Part shown: positions 26,704-35,755 of the stretch, one piece after another | How the letters are laid out: every line of letters starts with the position of its first letter | Position numbering within the stretch: the first letter of the stretch is position 1 | From: an uncultured Eubacteriales bacterium | GTDB taxonomy: Bacteria > Bacillota > Clostridia > Oscillospirales > CAG-272 | Assembly: GCA_948467545.1 (NCBI GenBank) | Contig: CAOKER010000012.1 | Span: forward strand, 1-64,000 | Length of the DNA stretch: 64,000 nt | Reading direction: 5' to 3' | Made by a program: the position numbers and the translations under genes | The notes under the pieces: model-generated | Databases searched by the model: none | Told to the model about the DNA's origin: nothing | The model's input: only the letters and a program-made list of their open reading frames with translations

Positions 26704-27063
26704 TTTTTAATAATGCGAATTTCACTGTTATGGGATGTTTGAGCAGAGACTTTGCCGTCGAAAAATGATAAAAAATATCGCCTATGTCGTTAAGTCTTCT
26801 AATAGCTGTATACCCTATCTGTTTCACAGTATTATTTATCGGTTTCTCCGCAATTCAGCCGCGTTATTTTCATTTCTTCAATAAGGTTTGAAACGACTTG
26901 ATGGGCGATTAAGCGCAGAATTTCAACTCCGCTGAAAAAGCCGGCGGAAATCGCCGCATCAAAGACGGGATACTTCTTGCTTTTAGTTATAAATCAATAA
27001 CCGCCTGTACCAGTGCCGGCGGAATAATACTTTCCCTCACAGGGAGAACAGGAGAAAACTCTA

Positions 27064-28071
27064 ATGGAACCAACAATATTAATAGCTCTCTTCGCAATAC
27101 TTTTATTTCTGATTTTGTTTTTCAACTTTGTACCGTTCGGACTTTGGATAAGTGCTCTTGCGGCGAATGTTAAAATCGGAATATTTAATCTTGCCGGAAT
27201 GCGTCTCAGACGTGTGACTCCGTCGAAAATTGTAATTCCGCTTATCAAGGCCACAAAAGCAGGTGTATTAGTTCCTATAAATAAGCTCGAAGCACATTAT
27301 CTTGCCGGAGGAAATGTCGATAACGTTGTAAATTCCTTAATCGCCGCACAGCGCGCAAATATTCCGCTTGAATTTGAGCGCGCCGCCGCCATTGATCTTG
27401 CCGGAAGAAATGTACTTGAAGCTGTTCAGATGAGCGTCAATCCGAGAGTAATCGAAACTCCGATCATCGCTGCAATAGCAAAAGACGGAATTGAACTTCG
27501 CGCAAAAGCAAAAGTTACTGTCAGAGCAAATATAGACCGGCTTGTAGGAGGCGCGGGAGAACAAACCGTTATTGCGCGCGTAGGAGAAGGTGTGGTTACT
27601 ACGATAGGCTCATCGGAGACACACAAGGATGTTCTTGAAAATCCGGACGCAATTTCCCGCATGGTCCTCAGCAAAGGTCTTGAAACAGGAACTGCATTTG
27701 AAATTTTATCAATTGACATAGCTGACGTAGACGTCGGGCGTAATGTGGGAGCACAGCTTCAGACAGATCAGGCTGAGGCGGATAAACGAATCGCCCAGGC
27801 AAAAGCAGAGGAACGCAGAGCAATGGCTGTTGCCCGTGAACAGGAAATGAAAGCTTCGGTTCAGGAAATGAGAGCCAAGGTTGTGGAAGCGGAAGCAGAG
27901 GTTCCGCTTGCTCTTGCCGCAGCACTTCGTGACGGCAAACTCGGCGTTATGGACTATTATAATATGCAGAATATCCTTGCGGATACAAAAATGCGTACTG
28001 CAATAAGCGACAGCGGAGCAGAACAGCAAGGAAACATAGGTACAAATCAGAATGACAGACAAGGCCGATAA
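27064..28071 (+). CDS. floA: Flotillin-like protein FloA
   Basis: 335 residues, the family's usual length. One N-terminal membrane helix ([21 protein letters not shown], about 4-25), then the SPFH/band-7-like core ([35 protein letters not shown]) and a coiled-coil with repeated Glu-Ala ([20 protein letters not shown]). FloA scaffolds membrane microdomains and affects secretion, wall synthesis and membrane fluidity. GGAG ribosome site. It follows nfeD as in Bacillus and is followed by a small conserved-looking gene. Confidence 0.96.
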   Translation: MEPTILIALFAILLFLILFFNFVPFGLWISALAANVKIGIFNLAGMRLRRVTPSKIVIPLIKATKAGVLVPINKLEAHYLAGGNVDNVVNSLIAAQRANIPLEFERAAAIDLAGRNVLEAVQMSVNPRVIETPIIAAIAKDGIELRAKAKVTVRANIDRLVGGAGEQTVIARVGEGVVTTIGSSETHKDVLENPDAISRMVLSKGLETGTAFEILSIDIADVDVGRNVGAQLQTDQAEADKRIAQAKAEERRAMAVAREQEMKASVQEMRAKVVEAEAEVPLALAAALRDGKLGVMDYYNMQNILADTKMRTAISDSGAEQQGNIGTNQNDRQGR

Positions 28072-28143
28072 TCAAGATTAATTTTCATGTGACGGCCAAT
28101 CTGCATATTTCATGCATATTTCAGACGAAAGGAAAAACCTTCA

Positions 28144-28539
28144 ATGTCAGGCATCGGTAATTTAATGGAGCTGATCTCAGACATTTCAGAGCTGTTTGAC
28201 GAACAAAGCAGTATACCCATGCAGCGGCATACTGCAGCCTCTCGGAAAAAAAGTTCTGTGATCGGTTCTAAAAAGGAAAATCAAAAAAACAATCCCTCAA
28301 ACGACAAAATCAAGTCTGCGGAAATATTAAGAGACGGGGAAAGCATACTCGGCAATCCACCTGATCATTCGTCCCATATACGCGAAAAAGCGGAGGACGA
28401 CAACATTCGGCTGAGTGCGAAAAAAACTCAATCTGTTTCAATCCCATATAATCTCAATTATAAAAATCTGAAAAACGCCATTGTTCTTTCCGAAATTTTA
28501 TCTCCCCCGCTCGCGCTCAGAAACAGACGATTCAGATAA
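28144..28539 (+). CDS. Small unknown protein encoded after floA
   Basis: 131 residues, hydrophilic and rich in Ser/Lys/Asn, with no membrane helix or signal peptide. An N-terminal helix (GIGNLMELISDISELFDE) and a C-terminal segment (NLKNAIVLSEILSPPLALRNRRFR) are the only parts that look folded; the middle is probably disordered. The ATG follows ACGAAAGGA and the gene lies 72 nt after floA, so it is likely the third gene of the unit. Family not recognised; a short linear-motif adaptor for the FloA/NfeD complex is one possibility. Confidence 0.7.
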   Translation: MSGIGNLMELISDISELFDEQSSIPMQRHTAASRKKSSVIGSKKENQKNNPSNDKIKSAEILRDGESILGNPPDHSSHIREKAEDDNIRLSAKKTQSVSIPYNLNYKNLKNAIVLSEILSPPLALRNRRFR

Positions 28540-28572
28540 AATTTGCTGCTGTTTTTGCATACGACCAAACTT

Positions 28573-28616
28573 AAGGCAAAGTCTCTTAAACGTGACTTTG
28601 CCTTTATTAATTTCTT
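28573..28616 (+). terminator. Terminator of the nfeD-floA unit
   Basis: AAGGCAAAGTC (28573-28583) pairs perfectly with GACTTTGCCTT (28594-28604), followed by a T-rich tract. Confidence 0.65.
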
Positions 28617-28661
28617 TAGCTTTGCCTTTGCTAATTTCTTTGGCTTTATTAATTTCTTCAG
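28596..28661. repeat. 24-bp tandem repeat overlapping the floA terminator
   Basis: CTTTGCCTTTATTAATTTC-type units start at 28596 and 28620, with a shortened third at 28644. The unit contains the 3' arm of the terminator. Confidence 0.85.
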
Positions 28662-28682
28662 ATAATTGAGCGCAAAGGCATT

Positions 28683-28745
28683 AATAAAAATCGTTCAGTT
28701 TTCGTCTGACGCATAAAATGCGTCGGTGCGAAAACCGAACGATTT
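28683..28745 (-). terminator. Terminator of feoAB
   Basis: Arms at 28688-28704 and 28729-28745 pair over 17 bp with one mismatch, and an inner GACGCAT/ATGCGTC extends the hairpin. On the minus strand TTTTTATT follows. Confidence 0.9.
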
Positions 28746-28783
28746 CTGACTTTGAGGTAACGTCATTATATAATCCCGGAAAT

Positions 28784-30931
28784 TCAAACAAGCCCAAACA
28801 GTCTTGCGAAGGAAGCAAGAAGTATACAAGCAGCCATTCCGACAGCCGTAGGGATCACCGCCGCAAGCACAGTCCATTTTAAGCTTCCGGTTTCACGTTT
28901 AACCGTCAGCAGAGTTGTTGAACACGGAAAATGCATTAGTGAAAAAAGCATTATACAGACGGCAGTCAGCCACGTCCAGCCGTGAGATACAAACAGCTCC
29001 CTGAGCGAGACAAGACTTCCTATCTCCGCAAGGCTGCCCTGCGCGGTATATGCCATAAGAATAATCGGTAAAACTATCTCATTCGCCGGAAAACCAAGTA
29101 TAAAAGCGATAAGTATTACTCCGTCAAGCCCCATTAGCCGTCCGAGAGGATCTAAAAAATCAGCGCAGTGCGAAAGAATACTTGCGTCTCCAATCGTTAT
29201 ATTCGCCATAAGCCATATAATAACCCCGGCAGGAGCGGCAACCGCGGCAGCTCTTCCCAGAACAAAAAGAGTACGGTCAAATACGGAATGAACAATGACG
29301 CGCCCAATCTGAGGACGTCTGTACGGAGGAAGCTCCAGCGTAAAGGATGAGGGAATTCCGCGCAAAAGCGTCGATGATAAAAATCTTGTGACGCCAAAAG
29401 TTACAAGAACACCGAGAACAACAAAAAGCATCAAAATAACTGCCGATAAAACCGAATTTACAAAAGACGCAGATTCCGAAACTACAAAAAACATTGTAAT
29501 AACAGCGATTAAAGTCGGAAAACGTCCGTTGCACGGAACAAAATTGTTTGTAAGTATTGCGAGAAGGCGTTCTCTCGGAGAGTCAATTATTCGACAACCG
29601 ACAACCCCTGCCGCATTACACCCGAATCCCATCGCCATACACAGCGCCTGTTTACCGCATGCATTACATTTTTTAAACGGTTTATCAAGGTTATAAGCTA
29701 TACGCGGTAGATATCCCACATCTTCAAGAAGCGTAAACAGCGGAAAGAAAATTGCCATCGGCGGCAGCATTACGGCAACCACCCATGATAAAACACGGTA
29801 GGCACCGAGAACTATTACGCCATGAAGCCATTCAGGGGCTCCGATTCTTTCAAAAAAGCCGCTTAACACTCCCTGAAAGCTCATAAAAAGCCTTGAAAGA
29901 CAATCGGACGGATAGTTAGCTCCGACAATTGTAAGCCAAAATACCGCCGTAAGCATCAGAAGCATAATTGCATACCCGCTCACACGGCCGGTCAATACGC
30001 GATCAATTTTCCGATCCGAACTGTCGTAATTTTTTTTGCTGTATGTTACTGCTGATGAACATATTTCGGCAGCGCGTTCGTTTATAGATGATACAATTGC
30101 GTCATGAAGTCCCTCATTGGGATAAATTCGCGCAAGCTCATCCTTAGCCGCCTGCGAAACAGCCTTGATCTTTTCAATATCGCCTCCTGCAAGCCCAAGC
30201 AGCCTGTAAATTTCTTCCGCGATAGCTTCATCTCCTTCAAGCAGTCTCAATGATGCAAAACGCGTTTTAACTTTTATTTTTGTATCTCCGATTGCATTTT
30301 CTATCTGCGAGACAGCCTTTTCAATTGCTTCCGAATAGTCAACAGGAACCACACTATTTTTATTTCTGCCTCGTGCAAGCTTATCCATCACATTCAAAAG
30401 GGACGATAAGCTCTTTTTATTTCTTGCCACGCACGGAACAACCGAAACTCCCAATTTCTTAGAAAGCTCATTAAGATTAACATGTATTCCTTTTCGTTTT
30501 GCCTCATCCATCAGATTAACACATACAATTACATTATCGGTAACCTCCGCGACCTGAAGAACAAGTCCAAGATTACGCTCAAGACATGTAGCGTCGCATA
30601 CAACAACGGTTATATCGGGGGAGCCAAAACAAATAAAATCACGCGCCACTTCCTCTTCTGCCGAATGCGCCATAAGTGAATATGTTCCCGGAATATCTAC
30701 CATAACGAATCGAGTATCTTCGCTTCTGCATCTTCCGTATGCACTGCTTACCGTTTTTCCCGACCAGTTTCCGGTATGCTGATTCATTCCCGTAAGTCCG
30801 TTGAAAACCGTGCTTTTCCCGACGTTCGGATTTCCCGCGAGCGCAACAACAATCTCTTCTTCATCAAAGCAGATAGCCGGAGATACAGACTCCGCGCAGT
30901 GAACGCCTACCGAGCTGCCCGTTAATCCCAT
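28784..30931 (-). CDS. feoB: Ferrous iron transporter FeoB
   Basis: 715 residues. The N-terminal GTPase has G1 GNPNVGKST, G3 DIPGTYSL and G4 NLMDEAKRKG, followed by a helical GDI-like domain and about eight to ten membrane helices with the Gate motifs (GCNAAGVVGCR and CSTTLLTVKRETG). It imports Fe2+ across the membrane. Start ATG 30931, seven nt after GGGAGG; a longer open frame to 31051 overlaps feoA and has no family support. It overlaps the feoA end by 10 nt, implying translational coupling. Confidence 0.96.
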   Translation of the reverse strand: MGLTGSSVGVHCAESVSPAICFDEEEIVVALAGNPNVGKSTVFNGLTGMNQHTGNWSGKTVSSAYGRCRSEDTRFVMVDIPGTYSLMAHSAEEEVARDFICFGSPDITVVVCDATCLERNLGLVLQVAEVTDNVIVCVNLMDEAKRKGIHVNLNELSKKLGVSVVPCVARNKKSLSSLLNVMDKLARGRNKNSVVPVDYSEAIEKAVSQIENAIGDTKIKVKTRFASLRLLEGDEAIAEEIYRLLGLAGGDIEKIKAVSQAAKDELARIYPNEGLHDAIVSSINERAAEICSSAVTYSKKNYDSSDRKIDRVLTGRVSGYAIMLLMLTAVFWLTIVGANYPSDCLSRLFMSFQGVLSGFFERIGAPEWLHGVIVLGAYRVLSWVVAVMLPPMAIFFPLFTLLEDVGYLPRIAYNLDKPFKKCNACGKQALCMAMGFGCNAAGVVGCRIIDSPRERLLAILTNNFVPCNGRFPTLIAVITMFFVVSESASFVNSVLSAVILMLFVVLGVLVTFGVTRFLSSTLLRGIPSSFTLELPPYRRPQIGRVIVHSVFDRTLFVLGRAAAVAAPAGVIIWLMANITIGDASILSHCADFLDPLGRLMGLDGVILIAFILGFPANEIVLPIILMAYTAQGSLAEIGSLVSLRELFVSHGWTWLTAVCIMLFSLMHFPCSTTLLTVKRETGSLKWTVLAAVIPTAVGMAACILLASFARLFGLV

Positions 30932-31185
30932 GTTCCCGCCTCCCGATATTCCTTTATACATACCGTCCCGCCGTCTTCGGCGCGGATTGCTATAACCGCG
31001 CCGCGTATAAGATACGCGCTCGGATCTCCAAGAGGACTTTTCCCGACACATTCCACTACCGTATTTTCTGTAAGTCCTATATCAAGAAGTCGGCGGCGCA
31101 TATCCCCTTTTGTTTCAAGATGTCCTATAACCGCTCGTTCACCGGGAAGTATGTCACTCAGATAACTTACTTTTCTCTCTTTCAT
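30922..31185 (-). CDS. feoA: Ferrous iron transport protein A
   Basis: 87 residues forming one SH3-like FeoA domain: LSDILPGERAVIGHLETKGDMRRRLLDIGLTENTVVECVG...SAYLIRGAVIAIRAED. It interacts with FeoB and is needed for iron uptake. Start ATG 31185 is 13 nt after AAAGG; the preceding codons to 31227 fall inside the shared leader element (31199-31309) and are unlikely to be translated. First gene of feoAB. Confidence 0.94.
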   Translation of the reverse strand: MKERKVSYLSDILPGERAVIGHLETKGDMRRRLLDIGLTENTVVECVGKSPLGDPSAYLIRGAVIAIRAEDGGTVCIKEYREAGTWD

Positions 31186-31198
31186 TTTAATTAACGAA

Positions 31199-31309
31199 CC
31201 TTTCTTTGCATTTGCGCCTGTCGGCACAAATGGAGCGTGAAAAAGGTGTACTGTAGGTTATGATTTTCTAAATTTTCACGCTATTCTCCATTCCGCCGCA
31301 CCGCGGCGG
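31199..31309 (-). promoter_or_regulatory. Structured leader element, copy A (upstream of feoA)
   Basis: On the minus strand: a CCGCCG/CGGCGG hairpin; GCGTGAAAA paired with TTTTTCACGC plus a flanking GGA/TCC pair; a TTGTGCC-GACA-GGCGCAA hairpin; then AAAGAAAGG, the feoA ribosome site. The same arrangement with compensating base changes occurs upstream of aroB at 49613-49721. The rest of the gap (31310-31746) shows only short direct repeats and no gene. Confidence 0.7.
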
Positions 31310-31746
31310 TACAAATATTTAATGAAACTTACCGTTCAATAAAGGTCAAAAGCTTGCCATGACATGCTATGTCTTGCCATGATTTGCCATGCATTTTTTA
31401 AGCGGCAAATTTACATGCAGCTTCATAAAGCAGATCCGCCGATTATAAAGCCTAACGCCTTAAATACCGAATACTCCGGGATGCGGAAGCATGCCGCTCG
31501 GCACCGAATCACTGCTGCTCTTTTACGGTCAAATTCTTAACAGCATTCATAAAGCATAGTAACAGTAGAAACAGCAGCAACAGTGAAACAGCAGCAATAA
31601 ACAATACAGCTTCATTTTTTCAAAATATTTCAGACACATACTGTCATGTCGACAAACATAATTGACAGATATATCTCATTACGCATTTTATTCCCCGGTT
31701 AGCCGTTTGGTTACTTTAAAAACGATAAAAAAATTTGTGAAAGCTA

Positions 31747-31775
31747 TTGACAAGATGTATCGTTTATGATATAAT
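31747..31775 (+). promoter_or_regulatory. Promoter of the tRNA-Gly gene
   Basis: TTGACA (31747-31752), 17-nt spacer, TATAAT (31770-31775); transcription would begin about 12 nt before the tRNA. Confidence 0.85.
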
Positions 31776-31793
31776 AATACTGTTGATTGAAAT

Positions 31794-31867
<74 letters not shown>

Positions 31868-31872
31868 TGAAG

Positions 31873-31901
31873 GGTTGACAAGAGATTGTCAGCCTTTTTT
31901 T
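31873..31901 (+). terminator. Terminator of the tRNA-Gly gene
   Basis: GGTTGACA pairs with TGTCAGCC (one G-T pair), followed by seven T. Confidence 0.88.
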
Positions 31902-32010
31902 GTTATTTATATGACATTGCAGAATATAATTAAAATATAAACTGCTACAGGCTTTATCATAATCTTTAAATTCCAAAAAACTTTTTGAACATTGGAGTCT
32001 ATATATAACT

Positions 32011-32052
32011 AAAGGACTGCCGCATTGTATTTCTGCAATACGGCAGTCCTTT
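32011..32052. terminator. Hairpin between tRNA-Gly and a minus-strand gene
   Basis: AAAGGACTGCCG (32011-32022) pairs perfectly with CGGCAGTCCTTT (32041-32052); an inner ATTG/CAAT extends it. Probably terminates the small gene at 32091-32312 on the minus strand. Confidence 0.65.
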
Positions 32053-32090
32053 AAAAACATTATTTAACTTATATCCCCCGATGACAACTA

Positions 32091-32312
32091 CTACATAAAA
32101 ACGTATGCAATCATATATACCAAGCAAAGAATTGTAAAATAAGTTACAACCAGAAAAAGATGCATAAGAAGCGTTTTAAGTCTCGGCTCTATATCCCCGA
32201 TCGTGCTTTCTCTGTTCTTATGTATAAATTCAAGGATTTTCACAGCAAGTATAATTCCAACCAACGCGGCAACACCTATCAGCGCAAGCAGGAATATAAG
32301 AAATATGTCCAT
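32091..32312 (-). CDS. Small membrane protein of unknown function
   Basis: 73 residues with two hydrophobic helices (IFLIFLLALIGVAALVGIILAV, about 3-24, and LLMHLFLVVTYFTILCLVYMIAYV, about 48-71) joined by a charged loop HKNRESTIGDIEPR. ATG behind AAGGAAGG. No recognised family and no co-oriented neighbour within 250 nt; probably monocistronic, ending at the hairpin 32011-32052. Confidence 0.6.
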   Translation of the reverse strand: MDIFLIFLLALIGVAALVGIILAVKILEFIHKNRESTIGDIEPRLKTLLMHLFLVVTYFTILCLVYMIAYVFM

Positions 32313-32568
32313 AAATATCCTTCCTTAAAAGATCCTTAAAAAAGCAATTACAACTGCAGTCTTACCTCAGCGTTAAATCCACGCAATTAATCGATTATAG
32401 GATATTATACACGCAAAAATCAAAATTGTCAACAGTTTAACATCATTTTTACCCGGACTTTACATACATAAACCGAACAGCGGCTGCTTTTTATGTCGTA
32501 GGAAGGTCTGCTCAATTATTTCGAAGTATTCGGAAACAGTAGGCGCAATACTGATTAACAAAAAATTA

Positions 32569-35500
32569 TTATTCAGCCATAGCAAAATTCTTCATGAAAC
32601 GTACTATATCTTTAGCATTTGTAACGCCGTCGCCATTTATATCCGTATCCGCAAATATGTCAACGCCATCTCCGTCAGCAGAAATATATTTCATCAAGCG
32701 TACAAGGTCTTTTGAATTAACGCTTCCGTCTCCGTTTAAGTCGAACGGAGCTTCTGCAATCCTTACCGTTCCCGGCACGACATCAAAGTTTACATTTTCA
32801 GTGCCATGAATCTCCTGCGCATATGACAACAGCGAAACCTCGGTCGTCCCTGCCTTTGCAGTGTCAAGCACCCGGAAGTTCAGTGTCATAAACACTCCGT
32901 CCTCGCAGTTTTTCTCACATCCTGTAAAACGGTTATCTATATCCCATATGTGATAAGTTTCTCCGTTTTGCGCGATTCCTTTCAGTGTTCCGCCCGGGAA
33001 AAGCTCAAAGTTGTAATCGATGCCGATAAATTCAAGTACCGTTTCATCATATACAGGATTAAAACCAATCGTAAAAATTCCGGGGTTATTTTCAACCGAA
33101 ACATCAACCTTCATAGTTTCTCCTGTCACGGCATATACAGAAGATACCTTAAATTCAGGTATTTTTACTATTTCAACCGAAGCTTTTGCAGCGGAAGTAT
33201 CAAATTCTATAATATCTTCATTGCTGTTCTGAATAGCGCCTTCCTCGCATAAAACAGAAATTTCACTCGATCTTGCCTCTGCGGTATCAAGGACCTTAAA
33301 AACAAGCGTCAGAAAAATTCCGTCCGATTCATTGTCTTTAGAAAAAGAGGCCCACACTATTGTGTTATTTTCTGCTAATGCATTACCGGCAAAGTCTTCA
33401 AAATTAAAGCGAACATCGGTGAGCTCAAATACCGACTCATCATACACCGGCGTAAGATCTACCGCTGCTATTCCGGGATTGTTTTCGAGACATACCTTAC
33501 ATTCTACCGTGTCGCCCGCTTCCGCGCTGTATACATTTGAAAACATACTGATAGCAGACTCGGTTGTTCTTACGTTTACCGCTCCCGATTCTACAGCAAA
33601 GTTAATATTTTCTTCCTTCCTATTGACAATATCTCCTTCCTCATACAACAGCTCAACTTTACTTTCGCCTCTTTTTGCAGTATCAAGAACACGGAAAACA
33701 AGTGTAAACAGAACTCCGTCATCGTAATAATTTTCTAAAGGTTCAGATGCCCAAACGACTAAATTCTCGCGTGTATCCACCATGCCCGTCCCATTAATAT
33801 CAGCTTTCAGCAGTTCCAAAACCATATCATCATATACCAATTTAAAGCTTGCAGCCGCTATTCCGGGATTATTTTCAATTAATACATCAACATTAACTGT
33901 TTCTCCGGGAACAGCCTCATATGAAGACACCTTGAGCTTAGGCGCCGCAACCTCTACCGATCCCGATTTAACCCTGAAACTTATATAATCTTCATTTTTA
34001 TTAGAAATTCCTCCGCTTCCACGTGACAATGTAACTTCGCTTGTTCCGGCTTTGGCGGTATCAAGAACACGGAAAACAAGCGTAAATAAAACCCCGTCAG
34101 ACGTTTTATCTTCAGAAAATAGAATTACTATCCTATTGTCTTCAGTTATTTCTATACGTCCGTCAAAAATCTCACTATTCAGTTCAACATCAACAAGCTC
34201 CAATACCGTATCATCATACACCGGGGTAAGCAACGCCGACATTATTCCGGGGTTATTTTCAATTGATACATCAACTTTAACTGTTTCTCCGGAAATAGCC
34301 TGCGAAGACAACACATTAAGTTTAAGACTATTTATCCCCACATTGCCCGATTCAATATTAAATTTTAAATAATCCTCATTCCTATTGGCAATATCTCCTT
34401 CTTCATACGACAACGTGACTTTGCATTCACCGTTTTTTGCGGTATCAAGAACACGGAAAACAAGTGTAAACAGAACTCCGTCAGACATTTTATCATCTAA
34501 AAACCCACATACTACCTTACCGCTATCGGTTAATTGTATCATGCCGTTAAAAAGTGTTCTATTCAGCTTAACATCAACAAGTTCAAGCACTGTATTATCA
34601 TATATCGGTGTAAGCGCTGCCGAACCTATACCGGGGTTGTTTTTCACTGAAACATCAACTTCCACCGTTTCGCCCGGCAAAGCTTCGGGTGAAGATACAG
34701 CCAATGTATACGGAGTTTCTTTAAAAATGACTGCTCCGGACTCAACTGAAAATTCTACATTCTCACCTTTGCTGTTGACAATCGAACCTTCCTTATATGT
34801 AAATGTAACCTCAGTCGATTCTGCTCCCGCCGTATCAAGAACTTTAAACACATATGTAACAAAAATACTGTTTTCGGCAATATCCGTATTACCCTCGGAC
34901 ATCCATATCACACCGCCGGTGCCGGTTTCCCCGTTTACTCCGCCATATTCGTAATGATTAAAATCAATTTTTATCAGCTCAAGAACATTCTTGTCATAAA
35001 CAGGCGTAATTTCCGCGGCCGCTATTCCCGGATTATGTTTTAAAGATACATTTACTCTCGCTGTTTCACCCTGCAAAGCATATGCAGAAGATACCTCAAA
35101 TTGAGGTGTTCCCGGAATTATATCCACCGTTCCCGATATTATGCTGACATTTGTATAACGGGATTTTTCACCGGCTATATATCCCTTAGGACATGACAGC
35201 GATACTTCGCTTTCTCCTGCCTCGGCGTTTTCGAGAATTTTAAAAACAAGTGTAAAAAATACGCCGTTTTCCTTATTATCTTTCTCGGCGGATTTCCACC
35301 GGGCATATGTACCGTCAAATCTTTCTTCGCCGGGAAATTTATCGGTGTTGAACTTGACATCAACAAGTTCAAGCGAATCTCTGTCATATTCGGGAGCAAG
35401 AGTTGCAAAGCTTATTCCCGAATTTCCGGACAATTCTACATCCAACTCAACGGTCTCACCTACTTTGGCTGAATTCGATGAAACAGTCAAAGCAGTATCA

Positions 35501-35586
35501 TCGGCTGCGAATATTCCGATGAAAGACGACAAAATAATCATAGTGACAGCTAAAAAAGTACAGAAAAATTTTTTCAAAACTTTCAT
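32569..35586 (-). CDS. Secreted seven-cohesin protein with C-terminal dockerin (scaffoldin-like)
   Basis: 1005 residues. A signal peptide (about 1-27, ending IGIFA) is followed by seven cohesin-like modules of ~130 residues. Each begins like VSS..A..GETV.VDVS..NNPGI and contains LTPVYD..VLELVDV and DGVLFTLVFRVLDTAK. The C-terminal ~60 residues are a type-I-like dockerin with two Ca-binding repeats (DLNGDGSVNSKDLVRLMKYI, DINGDGVTNAKDIVRFMK). Cohesins bind dockerins, so this protein can both collect partners and be collected. No carbohydrate-binding or sortase motif is present. Promoter at 35666-35694; AAAGGA ribosome site. Confidence 0.85.
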   Translation of the reverse strand: MKVLKKFFCTFLAVTMIILSSFIGIFAADDTALTVSSNSAKVGETVELDVELSGNSGISFATLAPEYDRDSLELVDVKFNTDKFPGEERFDGTYARWKSAEKDNKENGVFFTLVFKILENAEAGESEVSLSCPKGYIAGEKSRYTNVSIISGTVDIIPGTPQFEVSSAYALQGETARVNVSLKHNPGIAAAEITPVYDKNVLELIKIDFNHYEYGGVNGETGTGGVIWMSEGNTDIAENSIFVTYVFKVLDTAGAESTEVTFTYKEGSIVNSKGENVEFSVESGAVIFKETPYTLAVSSPEALPGETVEVDVSVKNNPGIGSAALTPIYDNTVLELVDVKLNRTLFNGMIQLTDSGKVVCGFLDDKMSDGVLFTLVFRVLDTAKNGECKVTLSYEEGDIANRNEDYLKFNIESGNVGINSLKLNVLSSQAISGETVKVDVSIENNPGIMSALLTPVYDDTVLELVDVELNSEIFDGRIEITEDNRIVILFSEDKTSDGVLFTLVFRVLDTAKAGTSEVTLSRGSGGISNKNEDYISFRVKSGSVEVAAPKLKVSSYEAVPGETVNVDVLIENNPGIAAASFKLVYDDMVLELLKADINGTGMVDTRENLVVWASEPLENYYDDGVLFTLVFRVLDTAKRGESKVELLYEEGDIVNRKEENINFAVESGAVNVRTTESAISMFSNVYSAEAGDTVECKVCLENNPGIAAVDLTPVYDESVFELTDVRFNFEDFAGNALAENNTIVWASFSKDNESDGIFLTLVFKVLDTAEARSSEISVLCEEGAIQNSNEDIIEFDTSAAKASVEIVKIPEFKVSSVYAVTGETMKVDVSVENNPGIFTIGFNPVYDETVLEFIGIDYNFELFPGGTLKGIAQNGETYHIWDIDNRFTGCEKNCEDGVFMTLNFRVLDTAKAGTTEVSLLSYAQEIHGTENVNFDVVPGTVRIAEAPFDLNGDGSVNSKDLVRLMKYISADGDGVDIFADTDINGDGVTNAKDIVRFMKNFAMAE

Positions 35587-35665
35587 AATATTCCTTTCCT
35601 ATTATTCATAGCTTATAAATTAAACAAAAAACAAATTTCCCAACAAGCAATATGCTGTTTTTAAT

Positions 35666-35694
35666 ATAATAACACCAAAACATATAAAATGCAA
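35666..35694 (-). promoter_or_regulatory. Promoter of the cohesin gene
   Basis: Minus strand: TTGCAT (35694-35689), 17-nt spacer, TATTAT (35671-35666). It separates this gene from the LRR gene, which would then be a different unit. Confidence 0.65.
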
Positions 35695-35755
35695 TAGTTA
35701 TTTTATAAAATATTTATTTTTAACAAATTTTTTTAGTTGAATTGGCAGTATCTAT

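Noticed and set aside
31228..31740. 6S RNA or other housekeeping RNA in the feoA-tRNA gap
   Set aside because: No long central-bubble hairpin or conserved segment was found; only short direct repeats and copy A of the leader element.
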